NCBI GenBank assembly: GCA_030040475.1
Contig: JASHTQ010000160.1
Coordinates: 1-8,523 of the forward strand
Direction of reading: 5' to 3'
Origin: Streptosporangiaceae bacterium
Lineage (GTDB): Bacteria; Actinomycetota; Actinomycetes; Streptosporangiales; Streptosporangiaceae
Length of the DNA: 8,523 nt
The notes below the pieces were generated by a model. That model did no database searches, was not told the DNA's origin, and was given only the letters and a program-made list of their open reading frames with translations. How positions within the stretch are numbered: the stretch's first letter is position 1; each line of letters opens with the position of its first letter. Below, piece after piece: positions 1-4,435 of this stretch. The position numbers and the translations under genes were made by a program.

Positions 1-405
1 CACGCCCCCGGGGTACGGGCCCACCTGACGCTGCACTGGTGGCTGATCGTCACCTTGGTACCGCTGGCCTGCCTGGCCATGGCCGGCCTGGGCCTGGTGC
101 TCGGCACCAGCTTCGAGCCGCGGAACATCGGCCTGATGTTCGGCTTCATCATCCTGCCGATCACGTTCCTCGGCGGCACCTACTACCCGTGGACCAAGCT
201 CGCGCCGGTCACCGTGGGCGGCTGGCACTGGCTGCAGACGATCGTGCTGATCAACCCGCTGATCTACGTGAACGAGGGGATGCGCTCGGCGTTCACCACC
301 GCGCCGCACCTGCACCTGTACGTCATCTACCCGGTGATCGCCGCGTTCGGCGCCACGTTCCTCGCCATTGGCCTGCGCAACTTCCGCCGCCGCGTGCTGT
401 CCTAG
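1..405 (+). CDS. ABC-2 type transporter permease, C-terminal part (5' end outside window)
   Basis: The reading frame is open from the first base, so the gene begins upstream; 134 C-terminal residues are visible, ending in TAG at 403-405. Visible hydrophobic segments lie at about residues 14-36, 42-62 and 107-127. Between them are features typical of the C-terminal half of ABC-2 (DrrB/NodJ-like) export permeases: an EPRNIGLMF stretch, an LTFLGGTYYPW-type segment (here ITFLGGTYYPW), an LQTIVLINPLIYVNEGMR region and a basic tail (RNFRRRVLS). Such permeases sit in the cytoplasmic membrane and pair with a separate ATPase to export drugs, lipids or polysaccharides. The substrate cannot be told from this fragment, and the partner ATPase is probably upstream, outside the window. 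The gene converges on the thioredoxin gene, and both stops use the same CTAG at 402-405, so no intergenic terminator is possible. An in-frame internal Met-like start at about position 55 is not credible because homologous sequence continues upstream of it. Confidence 0.85.
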   Translation, partial: HAPGVRAHLTLHWWLIVTLVPLACLAMAGLGLVLGTSFEPRNIGLMFGFIILPITFLGGTYYPWTKLAPVTVGGWHWLQTIVLINPLIYVNEGMRSAFTTAPHLHLYVIYPVIAAFGATFLAIGLRNFRRRVLS

Positions 406-785
406 CTGGACTGGCCGGCCGGCTGCGACTCCGCGGCGGCGATGCTTGCCCGGACCTCGTCCATGTCGAGGTCCTGCGCCTTCGTGATGAGCTCCTCGAG
501 CGCCGCCTCGGGCAGCGCGCCCGGCTGCGCGTACAGCACGACGCCGTCGCGGATGATCATCAGCGTCGGGATCGAGGAGATGCGGAAGGTGGCCGCGAGC
601 TCCTGCTGCGCCTCGGTGTCGACCTTGCCGAACACCGCGTCGGCGTGCAGCTCGGACGCCTTCTCGAACACCGGCCCAAACATCCGGCACGGCGGGCACC
701 AATTTGCCCAGAAGTCGACCAGGACCAGCCCGCCGCCGCTCACCGTCGACGAGAAGTTCTCGGCCGTAAGCTCGACCGTCGCCAT
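402..785 (-). CDS. trxA: Thioredoxin (WCPPC active site)
   Basis: This 127-residue protein has the thioredoxin fold in order: a VDFWA strand with the buried Asp24, the redox motif W29-C30-P31-P32-C33, and the cis-proline loop SIPT (Pro73) followed by LMIIRDG. It reduces disulfides and probably protein persulfides in the cytoplasm; no signal peptide or membrane segment is seen. The motif is WCPPC rather than WCGPC, which should shift the redox potential, though the size of the shift is not knowable here. A tail of about 20 residues (from DLDMDEVRAS on) extends past the usual 105-110 residue domain. The ATG at 783-785 is chosen because AGGAGG lies 6 bases upstream (792-797) and the family fold begins there. 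The frame is open to 887, but that extension crosses the palindromic operator (805-822) and a dispersed repeat, so it is unlikely to be translated. The palindrome in the promoter suggests control by the CsoR/CstR-type repressor encoded at 1028-1582. Confidence 0.93.
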   Translation of the reverse strand: MATVELTAENFSSTVSGGGLVLVDFWANWCPPCRMFGPVFEKASELHADAVFGKVDTEAQQELAATFRISSIPTLMIIRDGVVLYAQPGALPEAALEELITKAQDLDMDEVRASIAAAESQPAGQSS

Positions 786-791
786 CACACG

Positions 792-797
792 CCTCCT
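792..797 (-). promoter_or_regulatory. Ribosome binding site of the thioredoxin gene
   Basis: AGGAGG on the minus strand, 6 bases from the ATG at 785. This fixes the start at 785 rather than at the longer open-frame start at 887. Confidence 0.85.
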
Positions 798-802
798 ACC
801 GT

Positions 803-833
803 TAGATACCCGTAGGGGTATCGACAATCGCAA
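803..833 (-). promoter_or_regulatory. Candidate promoter of the thioredoxin gene
   Basis: On the minus strand, TTGCGA (828-833) and TATCTA (803-808) could be -35 and -10 boxes, 19 bases apart (18 if GTATCT is used). The palindrome at 805-822 fills the spacer and covers the -10, so a bound repressor would block polymerase. The implied leader is very short. Inferred from position and weak box matches only. Confidence 0.35.
805..822. promoter_or_regulatory. CsoR/CstR-type operator upstream of the thioredoxin gene
   Basis: GATACCCGTAGGGGTATC has perfect 7-base arms (GATACCC/GGGTATC) around GTAG. The family is known to bind palindromes of the ATACCC..GGGTAT type. The core matches the second palindrome at 1313-1328 at 14 of 16 positions, and a CsoR/CstR-type repressor is encoded about 500 bases away. 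The site lies 20-37 bases upstream of the thioredoxin ATG, over the candidate promoter. Confidence 0.75.
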
Positions 834-861
834 GGCCGCACGCATTCCCGTCACACCCTTT

Positions 862-885
862 TTTATCCAGAACGGGCCGTGGTGC
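862..885. repeat. 24-bp dispersed repeat, copy 1
   Basis: The reverse complement of this 24-base stretch occurs exactly at 4770-4793. On the minus strand it begins GCACCACGGCCC and ends CTGGATAAA. It lies upstream of the thioredoxin promoter. The identity stops sharply at both ends (886 versus 4769, and 861 versus 4794 differ). I do not recognise the element; it could be a REP-like dispersed repeat. Confidence 0.8.
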
Positions 886-887
886 AC

Positions 888-1027
888 GTCAAGCGCACGC
901 TGCCGCGGCCAGGCTGGCTAATAGCCACCACCCGAACTCGCTGCCGCCACCCAACTGACAGCCGCCGCCCGAACTCGGTGCCGCTGGCTAGCTGGCCCGC
1001 TCCGCCGGCGTCCGGCTGCCCATAGCG
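888..1027. other. Intergenic gap with a short imperfect direct repeat
   Basis: No gene is supported here. CCCGAACTCG[C/G]TGCCGC occurs at 931-947 and again at 968-984, 37 bases apart with one difference, and GCTGGCTA occurs at 913-920 and 983-990. No convincing terminator hairpin was found downstream of the repressor gene. An open frame on the minus strand (918-1112) overlaps the repressor gene out of frame and resembles nothing. Confidence 0.45.
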
Positions 1028-1582
1028 TCACGCCAGCGAGAGGAAGAGTCTTTCCAGCGCCGCGCGTTCCTCGGCCGCCGACCCGCGGCCCTCCCGCTCG
1101 TCCAGCAGGCACCGGCAGAGCCCGCTTGCGATGATCCTGAAGCCGGCCCTGTCCAGCGCCCGGGCCGCCGCCGCCAGCTGTGTCACCACCTCCGAGCAGT
1201 CCCGGCCGTCCTCGATCATCTTGATCACGCCGCCGATCTGCCCCTGCGCACGCCGCAGCCGCTTGATGACGTCGGCGAGCTCCTCGCTGTCCACGTTCAC
1301 CCGAGTCAGCTTATACCCCGAGGGGTATAAGCCGGCCGTCTCGGCATCGCGCTCGCTGGCCCGCCGAGCGCGCCGGATCGCCACCCAGATGTTGGCCGTG
1401 ACCAGGAGCAGCAGGGCTCCGGATGCGGCCAGCATGAAGTGGCCGAACGCCACCCCCATCGCGATCATGAGCAGCGCGCCGCAGACAACGCCGGCCGCGA
1501 TCAGCACCCGCTGCCAGGGCTTGGCGGTGATCAGGTATTGCCCGAGGAACTGCCGAAGTGCCATCACCGCGCCGGCGTGCAT
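1028..1582 (-). CDS. Two-helix membrane segment fused in frame to a CsoR/CstR-family repressor
   Basis: The 184-residue frame has two parts. Residues about 25-47 and 49-70 are hydrophobic and look like two membrane helices, followed by a basic stretch (IRRARRASER). From residue about 97 the sequence is a CsoR-family DNA-binding domain: IKRLRRAQGQIGGVIKMIED, then RDCSEVVTQL, ALDRAGFRIIASGL and CRCLL. Cys129 and Cys158 lie 29 apart, matching the two conserved Cys of CsoR and CstR. The residue four before the second Cys is Gly, not the copper-ligand His of CsoR, and an extra Cys156 makes a CxC. This suggests a persulfide or thiol sensor (CstR-like) rather than a copper sensor. The start overlaps the MarR stop as TGATG, implying translational coupling; an ATG at 1562-1564 is an alternative. 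A perfect palindromic operator (1309-1332) lies inside the frame, and a GTG just after it (1298-1300) could start a normal 90-residue soluble repressor. No stop separates the two parts, so a fusion is predicted, but two separate products are possible. Confidence 0.75.
   Translation of the reverse strand: MHAGAVMALRQFLGQYLITAKPWQRVLIAAGVVCGALLMIAMGVAFGHFMLAASGALLLLVTANIWVAIRRARRASERDAETAGLYPSGYKLTRVNVDSEELADVIKRLRRAQGQIGGVIKMIEDGRDCSEVVTQLAAAARALDRAGFRIIASGLCRCLLDEREGRGSAAEERAALERLFLSLA
1298..1300 (-). other. Possible internal GTG start giving a stand-alone CsoR/CstR repressor
   Basis: Translation from this GTG would give a 90-residue protein, the usual size of the family, with Cys at 35 and 64 (CsoR of M. 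tuberculosis has 36 and 65). No Shine-Dalgarno is present. A TATAAG sits 9 bases before the GTG at the end of the palindrome and could act as a -10 for a nearly leaderless transcript. A GTG two codons later (1292-1294) is also possible. Confidence 0.45.
1309..1332. promoter_or_regulatory. CsoR/CstR-type operator at the repressor domain
   Basis: Perfect 11-base arms, GCTTATACCCC (1309-1319) and GGGGTATAAGC (1322-1332), around a 2-base centre. It lies 9 bases before the internal GTG and includes a TATAAG that could be a -10 box, which fits autorepression. In the fusion frame it encodes LYPSGYK (residues 85-91), including a TTA leucine codon, rare in GC-rich actinobacteria. Its core matches the thioredoxin operator. 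Confidence 0.78.
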
Positions 1583-2055
1583 CAGGTCTGCTTTCTTGCC
1601 TGGTCCAGCTGCCGTCGGATCGGACCCGGATCGGCGGGCCTCAGCCGGGCGGCGACGTCGTCCAGCATGCCGATGATCCGGGTGGCGGCGGCTCCGCCGG
1701 CCGCCTCGCCGAGCGCCTCGGCCAGCGCGGTGTCGACCGAGACCGACCCCTTGGCCGCGACCGTGCCGGGATGGCCGGGGGAGACCCGGACCAGCGTGCG
1801 TCGGCCGTCAGCCGGATCGGCCGACGTTTCCACGATGCCCCGGTCCCGCAGCTTGGCCACCGACTCGGACACGTAGCTCTGCGGCAGGCCGGTGCGGGCG
1901 GTGACGTCGGAGATGGAGCTATCCGGATGGGCGAACACGTCTCGCAGCACCAGGCCGGGCCCGGCCGGCATGCCGGGCGCCTGCGAGCCGCGCATCGTCT
2001 CCTCCCCGATCCGCGCCAGCTGCCGCCCCAGCATGATCAGGTCGAGCGCATTCAC
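1582..2055 (-). CDS. MarR-family transcriptional regulator
   Basis: A 157-residue protein with a winged helix-turn-helix. It has an N-terminal helix (MNALDLIMLGRQLARIGEE), then SISDVTARTGLPQSYVSESVAKL as the DNA-recognition helices at about residues 47-69, then RDRGIVETSADPADGRRTLVRVSP as the wing, with the D-x-x-D-x-R signature seen in MarR proteins. The C-terminal part is helical and Ala-rich, consistent with dimerisation. It is expected to be a cytoplasmic dimeric repressor; the ligand is unknown. The start is GTG at 2053-2055, with no Shine-Dalgarno. A perfect palindrome 7-20 bases upstream (2062-2075) is a likely autoregulatory operator. The stop overlaps the start of the next gene as TGATG, so the two are probably co-translated. 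Its only visible Cys-free sequence argues against a thiol switch of the OhrR type. Confidence 0.88.
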   Translation of the reverse strand: MNALDLIMLGRQLARIGEETMRGSQAPGMPAGPGLVLRDVFAHPDSSISDVTARTGLPQSYVSESVAKLRDRGIVETSADPADGRRTLVRVSPGHPGTVAAKGSVSVDTALAEALGEAAGGAAATRIIGMLDDVAARLRPADPGPIRRQLDQARKQT

Positions 2056-2061
2056 ATCGCC

Positions 2062-2075
2062 AACGATACATCGTT
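2062..2075. promoter_or_regulatory. Candidate operator of the MarR-family regulator
   Basis: AACGATACATCGTT is a perfect palindrome of 6-base arms around AC, ending 7 bases before the GTG start. MarR proteins commonly repress their own genes through such sites. Specific binding is inferred from position. Confidence 0.6.
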
Positions 2076-2100
2076 AGCGCTAGATCCCCGACGATCACAA
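2071..2100 (-). promoter_or_regulatory. Candidate promoter of the marR-type operon
   Basis: On the minus strand TTGTGA (2095-2100) and TAACGA (2071-2076) are 18 bases apart. The -10 overlaps the palindrome. With no Shine-Dalgarno before the GTG at 2055, a very short leader is implied. Weak box matches only. Confidence 0.35.
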
Positions 2101-2117
2101 ATCCACCAAGAACCGCC

Positions 2118-2450
2118 TCACCCAGGCTCCGGCACCCCGGCACCCCGGCACCCCGGAATCCACCGGCACCCCGGCACCCACCGGCACCCCGGAATCCACC
2201 GGCACTCCGGAACCCCGGCATCCCGAACCCCCGGCACCCACCGGCATCCCCGGAACCCACCGCTACGCCCGGTCCCGGACCCTCGAACCGCGGACCCCGG
2301 TCCCGGACCCTCGAACCGCGGACCCCGGACGCGCGAACCGCGGACCCCGGACCCGCGAACCGCGAACCCCCGGCAGCCCGAACCCTCGGACCCCTGACAC
2401 CCCCGAACCCACCGGCACCCCGGACCCCTGGCACCCGCGGTCCAGCGTGA
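2118..2450. repeat. C-rich degenerate tandem-repeat array (G-rich on the minus strand)
   Basis: The left half (about 2125-2255) is built from CCGGCACCC and CCGGAATCCA-type units, with CGGCACCC three times in a row near 2130-2152. The right half has a 28-base unit repeated exactly and in tandem (2271-2298 and 2299-2326), followed by shortened copies carrying GCGAACCGCGGACCCC to about 2370. Open frames here are Pro/His/Arg- or Gly-rich artefacts of the repeats. On the minus strand there are spaced runs of three or four G (for example 2256-2282) that could form a quadruplex, although one loop exceeds seven bases. The array lies between the divergent regulator and thiamine-diphosphate enzyme genes. 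Confidence 0.85.
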
Positions 2451-2500
2451 GCCGAGTATCAAAAGTCCCTAAAGCCTCACCAGGCCCCAGGGTATCGAGA

Positions 2501-2564
2501 CATTCGATGTGGATGTCGCAGCGATATACATACAGCTACGTGGCAGCCACATCCACGCCGAATG
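2501..2564. other. Imperfect inverted repeat, 16-base arms, 32-base loop
   Basis: CATTCGATGTGGATGT (2501-2516) pairs with ACATCCACGCCGAATG (2549-2564) at 14 of 16 positions. The loop contains an AT-richer GATATACATAC. It stands in the gap 160 bases upstream of the plus-strand enzyme gene and is not explained by coding. It could be a leader RNA stem, a binding site for a dimeric regulator, or a relic of a small mobile element. Confidence 0.55.
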
Positions 2565-2667
2565 CTTACGGTCCTGGCCGGTCTCGGTGGTCACAGAGAT
2601 CATCGGGGGACACCGGAGCTAACTCCTGTTTCGGGCCATCGGAGCCCTTGTCGGTGGCAGCGATCCG

Positions 2668-2730
2668 ATGGGGCCTAGCATCGTGCCGGTGAGCGTGCTG
2701 GAGAAGGCCGGGCCTGGCGGGTACCGGTGA
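2668..2730 (+). CDS. Possible 20-codon upstream ORF coupled to the enzyme gene
   Basis: ATG at 2668 opens a 20-codon frame (MGPSIVPVSVLEKAGPGGYR) whose TGA at 2728-2730 overlaps the GTG start of the next gene as GTGA. The enzyme's own GTG has no well-placed Shine-Dalgarno, so coupling from an upstream frame would make sense. The frame has no good ribosome binding site and no recognised homology, so it may be chance. Confidence 0.2.
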   Translation: MGPSIVPVSVLEKAGPGGYR

Positions 2731-4394
2731 TCGGGGCCCAGGCGCTGGTCGCCAGCCTGGTGGGGGCCGGGGTCGACGTCTGCTTCATGAACCCGGGCAC
2801 GTCGGAGATGCACTTCGTCAGCGCCCTGGATTCCGTGCCGGAGATGCGCGGGGTGCTGGCCCTGTTCGAGGGGGTCGCGACCGGGGCGGCCGACGGCTAC
2901 GCGCGGATGACGGGCCGGCCCGCCGCCGTGCTGCTGCACCTGGGTCCCGGCCTGGCCAACGGGCTCGCCAACCTGCACAACGCTCGCCGGGCGGGCAGCC
3001 CGGTGCTGGCCATCGTCGGCGGCCACGCCACGGGCCACGTCAGGCACGACGCGCCGCTGCAGTCCGACATTGAGGCCCTCGCCCGCACCGTGTCCGGCTG
3101 GGTGCACATCTGCGGCGATACCCGCGACCTCGCCAGGGACGCGATGCGAGCCGTGGCCGCGGCAGCCCGCGGCCAGATCGCGACGCTGGTGCTGCCCGCC
3201 GACGTGTCGTGGAGCGACGGCGGTGCGCTGGCGCCGCCCCGGCCCGCGGCCCGGCCCGAGCCCGTTGACGAAGCCCAGATCGCGACGGCGGCCAGGATGC
3301 TGACCGCCGCCGGATCGTCGGCCAGTGCCCCCGATTCCTCGGCCAGTGCCCCCGCCCTCTCGGCCAATGCCGCCGGGTCGTCGGTCGGCGCCGCTGGGTT
3401 CTCGGCCGGTGCCGCCGCCTCCTCGGCCGGCTCGCCGGTCATGCTGCTGCTTGGCGGACGGGCGCTTACCGAGCGGGGGCTGCGCGCCGCCAGCCGGATC
3501 GCGGCAGCGACCGGGGCACGGCTGCTCCACGAGACGTTCCCGGCGCGGATGGAGCGCGGCGCCGGGATCCCGGCCGTCACCGGGCTCGCCTACCTGGTCG
3601 ATCTCGCCGACACCCAGCTCGCGGGGACCGAGCACCTCATCCTTGCCGGGGCACGGGCGCCGGTCGCGTTCTTCGCCTACCCGGGCCGGCGAGGCGATCT
3701 GGTGCCGGAGGGATGCGAGGTCAGCGTGCTCGCCGACGCCGCCCAGGACGTCGAGGGCGCGCTCGAGGAACTGGCCGGCCGGGTCGCGCCGCGGTCCGAG
3801 CCGGTCCTGGCGCAGGCCGCGCCGCCCGGCGTCCCCGCCGGGCCGCTGACTGCCGCCAGCCTGGCCGCCGCGGTGGCCGCGTCGCTGCCCGCGCATGCCA
3901 TCGTGGTCGACGAGGCGAACACGTCCGGTTACCTGCTGCCAAGAACCCTGGCCACCGCGCCGAGGCACAGCGTGCTGACCCTCACCGGCGGCGCGATCGG
4001 GTACGGCATGCCGGCCGCGACCGGCGCGGCGATCGCCGCGCCGGACCGGCCGGTGCTGTCGCTCGAAGCGGACGGCAGCGCGCTGTACACCATCCAGGCG
4101 CTGTGGACCCAGGCCCGCGAGCAGCTTGACGTCACCACCGTGCTGATCAACAACGCCGCCTATGCGATCCTCAACCTGGAGCTGGCCCGAACCAACGCCG
4201 GCAAGGCCGGTCCGCGCGCCGCGCGGATGCTCGACCTGTCCCGCCCCACCCCTGACTTCACCCAGATCAGCTCCGGCCTGGGCGTCCCCGCGACCCGCGT
4301 CGCCACCGCCGAGGACCTGACCGTCGCGCTCTGCCGTGCCTACGCCGAGCCCGGCCCCCACCTCATCGAGGCCACCATGGCCCCTGCCATGTGA
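2727..4394 (+). CDS. Thiamine-diphosphate enzyme, acetolactate synthase large subunit-like / benzoylformate decarboxylase-like
   Basis: A 555-residue protein with the three-domain layout of the family: Pyr domain about 1-165, central domain about 236-355, PP domain about 375-550. Seen in the sequence are the N-terminal NPGTSEMHF, the catalytic Glu48 in LALFEGVATGAADGYAR, a GPGLANGLANLHNARR stretch, and the cofactor-binding motif ADGS (448-451) with the Asn pair (475-476) about 25 residues on. The family decarboxylates 2-oxo acids or ligates the resulting aldehyde carbon; the closest group I recall is annotated acetolactate synthase large subunit, but true branched-chain synthesis is unlikely because no small subunit or ilv genes are nearby. 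The start is GTG at 2727, matching the family's N-terminus, without a well-placed Shine-Dalgarno. A repetitive 7-residue linker (197-235) separates the first two domains. The cofactor motif is ADG rather than the classical GDG; the metal-binding Asp449 is kept. It is a lone plus-strand gene between minus-strand operons. Substrate unknown. Confidence 0.88.
   Translation: MIGAQALVASLVGAGVDVCFMNPGTSEMHFVSALDSVPEMRGVLALFEGVATGAADGYARMTGRPAAVLLHLGPGLANGLANLHNARRAGSPVLAIVGGHATGHVRHDAPLQSDIEALARTVSGWVHICGDTRDLARDAMRAVAAAARGQIATLVLPADVSWSDGGALAPPRPAARPEPVDEAQIATAARMLTAAGSSASAPDSSASAPALSANAAGSSVGAAGFSAGAAASSAGSPVMLLLGGRALTERGLRAASRIAAATGARLLHETFPARMERGAGIPAVTGLAYLVDLADTQLAGTEHLILAGARAPVAFFAYPGRRGDLVPEGCEVSVLADAAQDVEGALEELAGRVAPRSEPVLAQAAPPGVPAGPLTAASLAAAVAASLPAHAIVVDEANTSGYLLPRTLATAPRHSVLTLTGGAIGYGMPAATGAAIAAPDRPVLSLEADGSALYTIQALWTQAREQLDVTTVLINNAAYAILNLELARTNAGKAGPRAARMLDLSRPTPDFTQISSGLGVPATRVATAEDLTVALCRAYAEPGPHLIEATMAPAM
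3315..3431 (+). repeat. 21-bp coding minisatellite in the enzyme linker
   Basis: About five and a half 21-base units of the type CTCGGCCAGTGCCCCCG encode seven-residue repeats: SSASAPD, SSASAPA, LSANAAG, SSVGAAG, FSAGAAA, SSAG. They fall at the expected linker between the Pyr and central domains, so the fold is probably intact with a longer flexible hinge. Copy number is likely to vary among strains. Confidence 0.75.
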
Positions 4395-4435
4395 CTGGTG
4401 GGACACAGCTGACCGGTGCGCCGAGAGCCCACTCA

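Noticed and set aside
786..887. Longer thioredoxin start (34 extra residues)
   Set aside because: The extension crosses the palindromic operator and the 24-bp repeat, has no ribosome binding site, and a strong AGGAGG sits correctly before the ATG at 785.
916..926. GGCTAATAGCC as a terminator hairpin
   Set aside because: Five-base arms with a one-base centre cannot form a stable hairpin, and there is no T-run.
1558..2397. 279-codon plus-strand frame with PGIHRHPGTHRHPG-type repeats
   Set aside because: It is antisense to the MarR gene and then simply translates the C-rich array; no start signal or family match.
2118..2450. CRISPR array
   Set aside because: Units are degenerate, adjoining and of unequal length, with no unique spacers of constant size and no cas genes nearby.
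2447..2692. 81-codon plus-strand frame in the intergenic gap
   Set aside because: No ribosome binding site, no domain, composition like translated noncoding DNA, and it contains the inverted repeat at 2501-2564.
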